Of a stretch of DNA of 64,000 nt, positions 1 through 9,167 are shown one piece after another. This DNA comes from Candidatus Poribacteria bacterium (GTDB lineage: Bacteria; Poribacteria; WGA-4E; JAJDTR01): contig JAPPIK010000024.1 in assembly GCA_028820655.1 (NCBI GenBank), forward strand, positions 203,541-267,540, written 5' to 3'. The position numbers and the translations under genes are program-made. Position 1 is the first letter of the stretch. Each line of letters opens with the position of its first letter. Under the pieces are notes generated by a model. The model was not told where the DNA came from. It saw nothing but the letters and a program-made list of their open reading frames with translations, and ran no database searches.

Positions 1-745
1 TAATGACTGCAATAGAGATCTTCTCCGTATCGCGATTCCCGACCCCGGCGGCTATTAACGGACCCCTGTAGGAGCGATCTCCGAATCGCGATTCCCGACC
101 CCGGCGGCTATCAACCGGCCCCCTGTGGGATCGATCTCCGAATCGCGATTCCCGACCCCGGCGGCTATCAACCGGCCCCCTGTAGGAGCGATCTCCGAAT
201 CGCGATTCCCCGCTCCGGCGGAGCGGCATGTTGATAGAAAGGAGCCCGCTTAATTCTCGCACTCCAGCGGAGTGCCATTTGAATCACACGTTGGATGGCT
301 GTGGGGGATCAAAGGAATAAATAATGACTGCAATAGAGATCTTCTCCGTATCGCGATTCCCGACCCCGGCGGCTATCAACCGGCCCCCTGTAGGAGCGAT
401 CTCCGAATCGCGATTCCCCGCTCCGGCGGAGCGGCATGTTGATAGAAAGGAGCCCGCTTAATTCTCGCACTCCAGCGGAGTGCCATTTGAATCACACGTT
501 GGATGGCTGTGGGGGATCAAAGGAATAAATAATGACTGCAATAGAGATCTTCTCCGTATCGCGATTCCCGACCCCGGCGGCTATCAACCGGCCCCCTGTG
601 GGAGCGATTTCCCAATCGCGATTCCCCGCTCCGGCGGAGCGGCATGTTGATAGAAAGGAACCCGCTTAATTCTCGCACTCCGGCGGAGTGCCATGTGAAT
701 CACACGATAGATGGCGGTAGGATCGATCTCCGAATCGCGATTCCC
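1..745. repeat. Tandem array of a ~208-bp composite unit
   Basis: Three copies start at about 1, 322 and 530. The second-to-third spacing is 208 bp; the first copy is 321 bp because it holds two extra internal ~57-bp subunits. Each unit contains a 35-bp module (gatcaaaggaat...agagatc), the phrase gtaggagcgatctccgaatcg, and two hairpins, CCGCTCC-GGC-GGAGCGG and GCACTCC-AGC-GGAGTGC. The array may continue left of the window. No ORF with coding character lies in it. Confidence 0.9.
31..200. repeat. Three 56-57-bp tandem subrepeats inside the array
   Basis: The phrase cgcgattccc recurs at 31, 87, 144 and 201 (spacing 56, 57, 57). Each subunit reads through a GC-rich segment to gtaggagcgatctccgaat. 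This expansion accounts for the 113-bp length difference between the first and later 208-bp units, so the array has grown at two scales. Confidence 0.85.
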
Positions 746-866
746 AACTCGTTTGTCGAGATATGCCCAAAATATAGGATGTGAAAATTCGAGACATTAC
801 AAGCCTATTGTGCGGTAGATGAATTTGACTGTGAACAGCCAACTTTTCGCGATAGCCAAGTCTTTT

Positions 867-3488
867 ATGAAGACGATCTTATGCTCCCTAATGTTATTGA
901 GCCTGATTCCGCCGACCGCATTTTCCCAACACTCCCCGCAATGGGGATTGCCTGAAGGGGTCAGAGCGCGGCTCGGCAAAGGCGTCGCAGAAGATATTCG
1001 GTATTCTCCGGACGGCTCGCGGCTCGCGGTTGCGAGTGGTATCGGAATATGGCTATATGACACGACGACGTATAAAGAGATTGCCCTTTTAGAGGGACAC
1101 ACGGGCGGAGTCTTGTGCGTGGCGTTCAGTCCGGATGGCAAGACGCTTGCGAGTGGGGGTAGGGACGACACTGCCCGTGTTTGGGATGCGGTGACGGGCG
1201 CGGCGCTGCTGCGACTGAGGGGACACGACAGAGATGTTTTGAGTTTGGCGTTCAGTCCGGATGGTCGGATGCTCGCCACCGGGAGCAAGGATGGTCATGT
1301 CCACATCTGGAACGTGACGACACGTTCATGGGCGTTCACGTTGGAAGAGAATCTCTCTTGGGTCGAGAGTGTGGCGTACAGTCCGGATGGAAAGACGCTT
1401 GCGACCGCGCAGAGTTATTCGGTCCGGCTGTGGGATGCGGGGACAGGTGCGCCGCTGCAAACTCTAAAAGGGCATCAGGACAGTGTCTTCGGTGTTGCGT
1501 TTAGTCCGGATGGCGAGACGCTTGCGAGTGGGAGTAGGGACAAAACAATTCGCCTATGGGATGCGGGGACAGGTGCGCATGAGAACACACTGGAAGGACA
1601 CACTTCCGCGGTTACGGGATTGGCGTTCAGCCGGGACGGTCGGACAATTGCCAGCGGCGGATGGGACCGGACGGTTCGGCTATGGAATGCGGCGGCAGGC
1701 ACGCTCCGGCAGACGCTGGAAGGACATGATAAAATGGTAGTCAGCGTAGCGTTTAGTCCGGATGGAAACACACTCGCGAGTGGTAGCTGGGACGGGACGG
1801 TTCGCGTGTGGAATTCGGTGACAGGCGCGCGGCTTCAGACGCTGCAAGGGCATGTCTCCAGGGTCGATGGCGTGGAGTTCAATCAGAATGGGAGTACACT
1901 TTCAAGCGGAAGTTGGGATAATAAAGTACGTCGATGGGATGCGGTGACCGGCGCGTTGCTGCAGACTCGGGAAGGCAAGTGTTGCGGCAGCGGGAATACA
2001 GCGGTTAGCGCGGACGGTCGGACGCGTATCACTTGGAGCGACAGCACGCTGCACGTCTGGGACGTAGAAAACGATGTGCATCTTCAGACTTTGAGTGCCG
2101 GCGTGAATGATTTCAATTGCGCAGCCATCAGCCCGGATGGTCGGACGGTCGCCGGCGGGGGGTGGGCGAAGATAATTCTCTGGGATGCTCTCACGGGCGC
2201 GCGCCGTCGGAAGTTGTCCGGACACACCTCTTGGAACGAGAGTGTGGCGTTCAGTCCGGATGGTCGGACCCTTGCCAGCGGGAATTGGGACACTACCGTC
2301 CGTCTTTGGGATGTGGAATTAGGCACGCTTCAACAGACGCTAAGGGGGCATACGGATTGGGTTTACAGCGTGGCGTTCAGTCCGGATGGTCAAACGCTTG
2401 CCAGTGGGGGCCATGATGGTACGGTGCTCTTGTGGGAACTCTCTCCCTCGGTGAGTCAACCAATTCCCAACGAGGATGCGATTGTTAGCCTATCTCCCGC
2501 TTCGGTGCCATCGCCTGCTGTCGGAAAGCAACTCACGCTCTCTCTCGATATTATGGATGGGGAAAATGTGGCGGGTTTTCAAGCCACCGTGGAGTTTGAC
2601 CCTACCGCACTCCGATTTGTGTTTTACGGGAACGGTGACTATCTTCCAGCGGACGCGTTCGAAGTGCCTGCCGTTATGAGAGAAGATTCGGTGACGCTTG
2701 CAGTCACATCCCACGCCGAGGAAAGCAACGGCGCCGGCGCACTTGCGACCCTAACCTTTGAGGTCATTTCGGTAAAGGCTTCAACGCTGCGTCTATCGGA
2801 AGTCATCGTGTCCGACGCTGCGGGGGTGATATACCGCCCACGGGTAGAGGATACTCAAGTCGTGGAGTTGCCGCGAAAAGGGGATGTAAATCGCGACGGT
2901 GTTGTGAACATACAAGACATCGTGCTCGTCGTCACGCGTTTCGGGCAAGCCGGCGAAAACATCGCGGATGTGAACGGGGATGGGATCGTAGATATTCAAG
3001 ATTTCATGGTGGTTGCAGACGAGTTCGCGGTCGAAGTTGCCGCGCCGCCCGTCTGGCATCGCGGCCTAGAGATTGCTACCACAAGAGCGGAGGTGAAGCA
3101 GTGGTTGAATCAAGCGAAGAACTTGGCTCTTGCCGGCGCGGCATCATGGAGAGGAATTCGGCTCTTGGAAAGTCTGTTGGCGGCGTTGACACCGAACGAG
3201 ACGGTGCTCCTGCCAAACTACCCGAATCCGTTCAACCCCGAAACGTGGATACCCTATCATCTAGCTGTCGATTCCGATGTCCGCATTTACATCTACGACG
3301 CAAAAGGCGTCTTGATGCGGCAGTTGAATTTGGGGCATCAACCCGCGGGATATTACGCCGATAGAGAACGAGCGGCATATTGGGACGGCTGCAACGAAAA
3401 CGCGGAACCCGTGGCAAGCGGTGTCTACTTTTGTCAACTCCGGGTAGAGGACTATTTTCAGACGCGCCGGATGATAATTGTCAAGTAG
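867..3488 (+). CDS. Secreted WD40 / cohesin-like / dockerin / sorting-domain protein, copy 1
   Basis: Predicted exported protein of 873 residues. A hydrophobic signal (MKTILCSLMLLSL...FSQ) is followed by about twelve WD40 repeats with the GH...SPDGxTLASG...LWD pattern. A cohesin-like beta domain follows (GENVAGFQATVEFD), then a two-loop dockerin with DVNRDGVVNIQD and DVNGDGIVDIQD calcium loops, and a C-terminal FlgD/T9SS-like module starting LLPNYPNPFNPETWIPY. An upstream in-frame ATG at 819 would add 16 residues; I chose 867 because the next three paralogs all begin M-R/K-T right before the same signal. It is first of four tandem paralogs, probably one transcription unit. Function is unknown; cell-surface binding or scaffolding is an inference. 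Confidence 0.85.
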   Translation: MKTILCSLMLLSLIPPTAFSQHSPQWGLPEGVRARLGKGVAEDIRYSPDGSRLAVASGIGIWLYDTTTYKEIALLEGHTGGVLCVAFSPDGKTLASGGRDDTARVWDAVTGAALLRLRGHDRDVLSLAFSPDGRMLATGSKDGHVHIWNVTTRSWAFTLEENLSWVESVAYSPDGKTLATAQSYSVRLWDAGTGAPLQTLKGHQDSVFGVAFSPDGETLASGSRDKTIRLWDAGTGAHENTLEGHTSAVTGLAFSRDGRTIASGGWDRTVRLWNAAAGTLRQTLEGHDKMVVSVAFSPDGNTLASGSWDGTVRVWNSVTGARLQTLQGHVSRVDGVEFNQNGSTLSSGSWDNKVRRWDAVTGALLQTREGKCCGSGNTAVSADGRTRITWSDSTLHVWDVENDVHLQTLSAGVNDFNCAAISPDGRTVAGGGWAKIILWDALTGARRRKLSGHTSWNESVAFSPDGRTLASGNWDTTVRLWDVELGTLQQTLRGHTDWVYSVAFSPDGQTLASGGHDGTVLLWELSPSVSQPIPNEDAIVSLSPASVPSPAVGKQLTLSLDIMDGENVAGFQATVEFDPTALRFVFYGNGDYLPADAFEVPAVMREDSVTLAVTSHAEESNGAGALATLTFEVISVKASTLRLSEVIVSDAAGVIYRPRVEDTQVVELPRKGDVNRDGVVNIQDIVLVVTRFGQAGENIADVNGDGIVDIQDFMVVADEFAVEVAAPPVWHRGLEIATTRAEVKQWLNQAKNLALAGAASWRGIRLLESLLAALTPNETVLLPNYPNPFNPETWIPYHLAVDSDVRIYIYDAKGVLMRQLNLGHQPAGYYADRERAAYWDGCNENAEPVASGVYFCQLRVEDYFQTRRMIIVK

Positions 3489-3504
3489 TGTCGGAAAAAC
3501 TCTT

Positions 3505-6342
3505 GTGAGAACAATCCTATCGATCTTTTGCATGCTGCTGTCGCTGGACGCCTTCGCACAGCACTACACCCGATTGACACCGGAAGGGCATAGGGATACG
3601 GTGCGAAGCGTCGTGTTCAGCCCGGACGGTCGAACGCTCGCCAGCGGGAGTTATGACGATACTATCCGTCTTTGGGATGCGCAGACAGGTGAGTACAAGC
3701 GTACACTGACGAGGTATACGAACGGTGTCGGTAGTCTAGCGTTCAGCGCGGAAGGTGACATGCTTGCCGGCGGAAGCGATGACGGCGCCATCCGTGTTTG
3801 GGACGCATTAACGGGAGCGCTGCTGCATACACTGAGAGGGCATGAGAGAGCCGTCACGAGCGTGGCATTCAGCTCCGACGGACGTCTACTAGCCAGCGGG
3901 AGCCATGACAAGACCATCCGTCTCTGGGATGCCGAGACGGGCGCATCGTTGCGTACTCTTAAAGGGCACCACAGCGGTGTCACCAGCATTGCGTTCAGTC
4001 CGAATGGGCATTCGCTTGCCAGCGGAGGCTGGCGCGAAATTCATCTCTGGGATGTGCGCAGGGGTTTGCAGAAAAGATCGATCATCGGCCATAATGATTG
4101 GGTCGTTAGCCTCGCTTACCGGGCGGACGGACGCGCTCTTGCCAGCGGGAGTTATGACTATTCCATCCGTGTTTGGAACGGGTTGACGGGTTTGCCGCTG
4201 CGGACACTCGAGGGGCATACCCATGAAGTCTTGAGCGTCGCGTTCAGTCCGGACGGGCGTAGTCTCGTCAGCGGGAGTTACGACAAGACTACACGTCTTT
4301 GGGATGCCGTGACCGGCGACCATGAGGTGATACGGGCAGGACACTCAAATTTGGTTTTGAGTGTCACTTACAGCCCTGACGGGCATACATTTGCTGGCGG
4401 GAGCGGTGCAACCATCCATATCTGGGACGCTGCGGCGGGCGAACCGATGCGAACACTGGAGGGGCATACGAGTCGTGTCACCAGTGTCGCTTACAGTCCG
4501 GGCGGGCGTACGCTTGCCAGTGGTTATAGTGACGCCGCCGTCCGTCTTTGGGATGTGTTGACCGGTGCGCCGGTACGCACAATGAAAGGGGAGACAGCAG
4601 GTGTCCGCAGTATCGCTTACAGCCCTGACGGCCGTACGATCGCCAGCGGGAATGAAGACGCTTCCATCCACTTGTGGGATGCGGTGACGGGCGGACACGC
4701 GCAGACACTGGAGGGACACACCTCTTCGGTCTTGGGCGTCGCGTACAGCCCGGATGGTCGTACGCTTGCAAGCGGGAGTTATGACAGGACGGTCCGATTG
4801 TGGAATGCGGCAACGGGGGCGCCTCTGCGGATACTGGATGGGCATAGGAGTGGTGTCGAGAGTGTCGCGTTCAGCCTGGACGGTCATACCCTTGCCAGTG
4901 GCAGCCATGACGCCAACATCCGCCTCTGGAATGTGAATACGGGTGCGCCGTTGCGGATACTGGAAGGACACACCGCCGGTGTCAAGAGCGTAGCATTCAG
5001 TCCGGACAACCTTACGCTTGCCAGCGGGAGTCATGACAAGACAATCCGTCTGTGGGATGCGAAGACCGGCCTGTCGCTACACATATTGGATGGTCATGCA
5101 AGTAGTGTTGGGAGCGTCACATTCAGTCCGGATGGCCGCACGCTTGCGAGCGGGAGTTATGACAAGACCGTCCGTCTTTGGAATGCGGCAACGGGAACGC
5201 ATGAACGAACCTTGCGAGGGCATTCTGATTGGGTTAGCAGCTTGGCGTTCGGTGCTGACGGTACCCTCGCCAGCGGGAGTCACGACGGCGCGGTACACAT
5301 GTGGGAGCGTGAGGCCTTACCCGAAACAAGGGCTGTTGTGAGTGTATCGCCAAGTGTGGTGTTGTCGCCTGCTATTGGAGGACAACTCACGCTTTCCATC
5401 ATCGTCGCGGACGGAGAGAACATTGCAGGCTATCAAGTAACCGTGGAATTTGACATTTCCGCTCTGAGCTACGTCGGCAGCAGCAATGAAGACTATCTCC
5501 CCGAGGGCGCGGTTGCGGCGCCCACCGTCGTATCGGGGAATAATGTTACGCTTTCCGCGATGTCCCGCGCCGGAGAAAGCAACGGCGCCGGCACGCTCGC
5601 CACTCTGAGCTTTGAGGTCATTGACGAAAGGGCGTCAACCGTGCGTTTATCGGAAGTTTTCCTGATCGATAACGCGGGCGTGAAATCCAGTCCACGCATC
5701 GGGAACGGTCAAGTGGTAGAACAGCGGCTGTCTTGGGATGTGAACCAGGATAGCGCCGTGGACGTGCGAGACTTGGTGTTCATTTCAACGCGTTTCGGGC
5801 AATCCGGGGAAAACCGCGCGGATGTCAACAGAGATGGAGTTGTGAACATCCAAGATCTGGTGCTGGTTGCAGGTGCGTTTGCAATCCGAGCAGCCGCACC
5901 CGCTACATGGCGGCGCGACCAAGAGTCGGTTCTAACCCGAACGATAGTGACAAAGTGGCTGGACGAAGCGAGGGAGTTGCATCCTACGGATGCATTTTCG
6001 AAGCGAGGGATTCGTTACCTAGAGAGGCTGTTAACGGCACTAACACCGACCGAAACGGCGCTCTTGCCAAACTATCCGAATCCGTTTAACCCGGAGACCT
6101 GGATCCCGTACCGACTCGCCCGCGATGCCGATGTCCAAATCTGCATTTACGATACGAAAGGTGTCTTGGTTCGACGGCTGGATGTGGGACATCGACCGGC
6201 GGGATTCTATACCGATAGGGAACGCTCGGCGTATTGGGACGGCCGCAACGAATCGACGGAATCGGTGGTTAGCGGCACATATTTCTGCCAATTGCGGACG
6301 CGGGATTTTTCGCAGACTCGCCGCATGATAGTTGTCAAGTAG
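3505..6342 (+). CDS. Secreted WD40 / cohesin-like / dockerin / sorting-domain protein, copy 2
   Basis: Paralog of the preceding gene, 945 residues, with about fourteen WD40 repeats. It then has a cohesin-like domain (GENIAGYQVTVEFD), a dockerin pair (DVNQDSAVDVRD, DVNRDGVVNIQD) and the NYPNPFNPETWIPY C-terminal module. The GTG start follows the previous stop by 16 bp and has a GGA-type ribosome site nine bases upstream. A TTG at 3478 in the same frame would overlap the previous gene; the GTG is preferred because it puts MRTIL immediately before the signal peptide, as in copies 3 and 4. Close spacing suggests co-transcription. The repeats are regular and very alike, as expected for a propeller still evolving by internal duplication. 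Confidence 0.85.
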   Translation: MRTILSIFCMLLSLDAFAQHYTRLTPEGHRDTVRSVVFSPDGRTLASGSYDDTIRLWDAQTGEYKRTLTRYTNGVGSLAFSAEGDMLAGGSDDGAIRVWDALTGALLHTLRGHERAVTSVAFSSDGRLLASGSHDKTIRLWDAETGASLRTLKGHHSGVTSIAFSPNGHSLASGGWREIHLWDVRRGLQKRSIIGHNDWVVSLAYRADGRALASGSYDYSIRVWNGLTGLPLRTLEGHTHEVLSVAFSPDGRSLVSGSYDKTTRLWDAVTGDHEVIRAGHSNLVLSVTYSPDGHTFAGGSGATIHIWDAAAGEPMRTLEGHTSRVTSVAYSPGGRTLASGYSDAAVRLWDVLTGAPVRTMKGETAGVRSIAYSPDGRTIASGNEDASIHLWDAVTGGHAQTLEGHTSSVLGVAYSPDGRTLASGSYDRTVRLWNAATGAPLRILDGHRSGVESVAFSLDGHTLASGSHDANIRLWNVNTGAPLRILEGHTAGVKSVAFSPDNLTLASGSHDKTIRLWDAKTGLSLHILDGHASSVGSVTFSPDGRTLASGSYDKTVRLWNAATGTHERTLRGHSDWVSSLAFGADGTLASGSHDGAVHMWEREALPETRAVVSVSPSVVLSPAIGGQLTLSIIVADGENIAGYQVTVEFDISALSYVGSSNEDYLPEGAVAAPTVVSGNNVTLSAMSRAGESNGAGTLATLSFEVIDERASTVRLSEVFLIDNAGVKSSPRIGNGQVVEQRLSWDVNQDSAVDVRDLVFISTRFGQSGENRADVNRDGVVNIQDLVLVAGAFAIRAAAPATWRRDQESVLTRTIVTKWLDEARELHPTDAFSKRGIRYLERLLTALTPTETALLPNYPNPFNPETWIPYRLARDADVQICIYDTKGVLVRRLDVGHRPAGFYTDRERSAYWDGRNESTESVVSGTYFCQLRTRDFSQTRRMIVVK

Positions 6343-6361
6343 CGCTACGACAGGATACATC

Positions 6362-9148
6362 GTGAGAACGGTTCTTGCCTTTTTGATTTCTTTCGCTTTT
6401 TTGCTGCCAAGCACCTTCGCCCAGCATTACAAGCGGTTTACTCTGGTAGGGCACAGGAGCGGAATCCGGGGCATGGCGTACAGTCCGGATGGCCTTACCC
6501 TTGCCACCGGGGCAGGCGATATCCGTTTATGGGATGCATCGACGTTGGAGCACAAGCGGACACTAGGTGGACCCGGTACGCGCGTAACGTACAGTCCCGA
6601 TGGTCGAATGCTCGCCAGCGGAGATTATGTCGGTGCTGTCCATGTTTGGGATGCCTTGACGGGGGAGATCAAGCTGAAGCTCGAAGGGCATACGAGTCAT
6701 GTCACTAGTGTAGCGTATAGCCCGGATGGTCTCACCATTGCCAGCGGGGGAGAGAGAGATGAATGGACCGTTGACAACACCGTCCGTCTTTGGGACGCCT
6801 TGACAGGCGAGCACATACGAACTCTGAAAGGACACACGAAAGGCGTCACCAGTATAGCGTACCATCCGGATGGTGGTACACTTGCCAGTGGAAGCGGGGA
6901 TACCACCATCCGGCTTTGGGATGCGGCGACGGGAGAGCACCTGAAAACAATTGACGGGCATCACAGCGCGGTGCTTAGCGTCGCATTCAGCCCGGATGGT
7001 CGGACGCTTGCCAGTGGAGGTTGGGATCGGACTATCCGTCTCTGGGATGCGGCGACCGGGGAGCCGAAGGGGACGCTGGAGGGGCATACGGGAGGTGTCG
7101 CCAGTCTGGCTTACGGCCCGGACAGTCGAATGCTTGTCAGCGCGAGCGAAGACAAGACTGTCCGTCATTGGGATACGCTGACGGGTGAGAATAAACATAC
7201 ACAAGAAGAGCCCACGCTAAGGGTCTATGCGGTTGCGTACAGTCCTGACGGGCGCAGGTTCACCAGCGGGAATAACGGCGGTACCATTCGTCTTTGGGAT
7301 GCGGTAACGGGCGCACCAATTGGAAAAGTGGAAGGGCATAGATCATGGGTTGGCAGTGTAGCATTTAGTCCGGACGGAAGCACGCTGGTCTGCGGTTATA
7401 ATGACGGCGTCATCCGTATATGGAACGTGTTGACGGGCGCATTGATGCGGACCCTGAACCCACGGACTGTAGGTGCGAACGGTCTTTGGGAAGCATTCAC
7501 TGGTCTGTCAGAGCGAATGTTATCTGCTCATACGTTTGCAGTGACGTCCATCGCGTATAGTCCGGACGGTCGTATGATCGCCACAGGGAGTTTTGATTTT
7601 ATCCGTCTCTGGGATGCGGCTACGGGTGAGCAGACGGGGCAATTGGAAGGACACAGGAAGGGCATTCGGGACTTGGCATTCAGTCCGGACGGTCGGACAC
7701 TCGCGAGTGGGAGTATTGACGCCACCGTTCGCCTTTGGAATCTCGTAACAGGCGTGTCGGAGCGGTTGTTGGAAGGGCACCGTGCCGCAGTCAATTGCGT
7801 AGCGTACAGCCATGATGGCCGTATATTGGCGAGCGGCAGCGCTGACGACACTATTCGCCTTTGGGATGCGTTGACAGGCGCGCCCAAGCAAACTCTTTCA
7901 GGACATAGGGATACCGTCAACAGTGTCGCGTTCACTCCGGATGGCCGTACAATCGCCAGCGGGGGCAGCAATACCGTTCGTTTGTGGGATGTGTTGACTG
8001 GCGCGAATACTCGAACGTTGAAGGGGTATACGGGTACGGTCACTAGCGTAGCGTTTAGCCCTGATGGTCATACGCTTGCCGCCGGAAGTTATGACGGCGC
8101 AGCGCACTTATGGGCGCTTGGTTCTCTACCCGATACAAGCGCTACCGTGAGAATCACGCCCGCATTCGTAGTGTCCTCTCCTATCGGCGGGGAATTCACC
8201 ATATCCCTCGCCATTTCGGAAGGAGAATCCGTCGCGGGTTATCAGGCAACCGTGGAGTTCGATGCGTCCGCGCTGCGCTATGTCAGCAGCAACAACAGCG
8301 ACTATCTTCCAGAGGATGCACTTGCGGTCCCTAGTGTCGTATCGGGAAACAAAGTAACGCTTGCTGCCGCCTCGCCGCTAGGGCAGAGCGACGGCGGCGG
8401 TACGCTTGCTACGCTGACTTTTGAGGTCATTGCCGTTAAGGCGTCGACATTGCGTTTATCGAAAGTTATCCTGTCCGACAGTGAAGGTGTTGGTTACCGA
8501 CCACGGCTTGGAGACGGTGAAGTTGCCGTGCCGTCATTCACCGGCGATGCAAACCAAGACGGCGCAGTCGATATAAATGATCTGTTTTTCATCGCCAATC
8601 GTCTAGGGCAAACCGCCCCAAACCGCGCGGATGTCAACGGTGATGGAGTTGTTAGCATTCGCGATTTGGTGTTGGTTGCGGCGGCGATTAGAAACGCGGC
8701 CGCGGCACCGCCAACGCATTCCGATGGCATGGGGATGGTGACTTCGACCGAGGTAAAGCAGTGGCTGGAACAAGCTAGAGGTTTGAATTTCAAGGATTTA
8801 GACGTATGGACAGGCATTCGGTACTTGGAAAGCCTGTTGGCAGTGCCGACGCCTACGAAGACGGCGCTCCTGCCCAACTACCCGAACCCGTTTAACCCGG
8901 AGACATGGATACCGTACCGCCTGGCTACCGATTCGGAGGTTCACATCGCAATCTATGACAGCCAAGGCGCCTTGGTTCGTCGGTTGAGTCCGGGGAATCA
9001 ACCGGCGGGATTCTATACCGATAGAGGAAAAGCCGCACATTGGGATGGCCGCAACAGCAACTCGGAGTCGGTACCAAACGGCATTTACTTCTACCACTTT
9101 CGGACGCGGGATTTATCCCGGACGCGCCGCATGATAGTTGTCAAGTAG
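6362..9148 (+). CDS. Secreted WD40 / cohesin-like / dockerin / sorting-domain protein, copy 3
   Basis: Third paralog, 928 residues, starting at GTG with AGGA six bases upstream and 19 bp after the previous stop. Order: signal peptide (MRTVLAFLISFAFLLPSTFAQ), about thirteen full WD40 repeats, cohesin-like domain (GESVAGYQATVEFD), dockerin (DANQDGAVDINDL, DVNGDGVVSIRD), and the C-terminal NYPNPFNPETWIPY module. Around nt 7456-7500 one WD40 repeat has lost its core: the strand from the histidine to the SPDG turn seen in copy 4 is missing in frame. Copies 3 and 4 are closest to each other, from near-identical N-termini through the propeller. Likely cell surface or secreted; ligand unknown. Confidence 0.85.
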   Translation: MRTVLAFLISFAFLLPSTFAQHYKRFTLVGHRSGIRGMAYSPDGLTLATGAGDIRLWDASTLEHKRTLGGPGTRVTYSPDGRMLASGDYVGAVHVWDALTGEIKLKLEGHTSHVTSVAYSPDGLTIASGGERDEWTVDNTVRLWDALTGEHIRTLKGHTKGVTSIAYHPDGGTLASGSGDTTIRLWDAATGEHLKTIDGHHSAVLSVAFSPDGRTLASGGWDRTIRLWDAATGEPKGTLEGHTGGVASLAYGPDSRMLVSASEDKTVRHWDTLTGENKHTQEEPTLRVYAVAYSPDGRRFTSGNNGGTIRLWDAVTGAPIGKVEGHRSWVGSVAFSPDGSTLVCGYNDGVIRIWNVLTGALMRTLNPRTVGANGLWEAFTGLSERMLSAHTFAVTSIAYSPDGRMIATGSFDFIRLWDAATGEQTGQLEGHRKGIRDLAFSPDGRTLASGSIDATVRLWNLVTGVSERLLEGHRAAVNCVAYSHDGRILASGSADDTIRLWDALTGAPKQTLSGHRDTVNSVAFTPDGRTIASGGSNTVRLWDVLTGANTRTLKGYTGTVTSVAFSPDGHTLAAGSYDGAAHLWALGSLPDTSATVRITPAFVVSSPIGGEFTISLAISEGESVAGYQATVEFDASALRYVSSNNSDYLPEDALAVPSVVSGNKVTLAAASPLGQSDGGGTLATLTFEVIAVKASTLRLSKVILSDSEGVGYRPRLGDGEVAVPSFTGDANQDGAVDINDLFFIANRLGQTAPNRADVNGDGVVSIRDLVLVAAAIRNAAAAPPTHSDGMGMVTSTEVKQWLEQARGLNFKDLDVWTGIRYLESLLAVPTPTKTALLPNYPNPFNPETWIPYRLATDSEVHIAIYDSQGALVRRLSPGNQPAGFYTDRGKAAHWDGRNSNSESVPNGIYFYHFRTRDLSRTRRMIVVK

Positions 9149-9167
9149 CACGACGATAGGATAGATC

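Noticed and set aside
1-745. Possible CRISPR array
   Set aside because: Repeat units are 208 and 57 bp and directly abut; there are no short unique spacers and no cas genes.
4345-5034. 229-codon minus-strand frame and similar ones across the WD40 genes
   Set aside because: Shadows of highly repetitive WD40 coding sequence; they repeat with the blade period.
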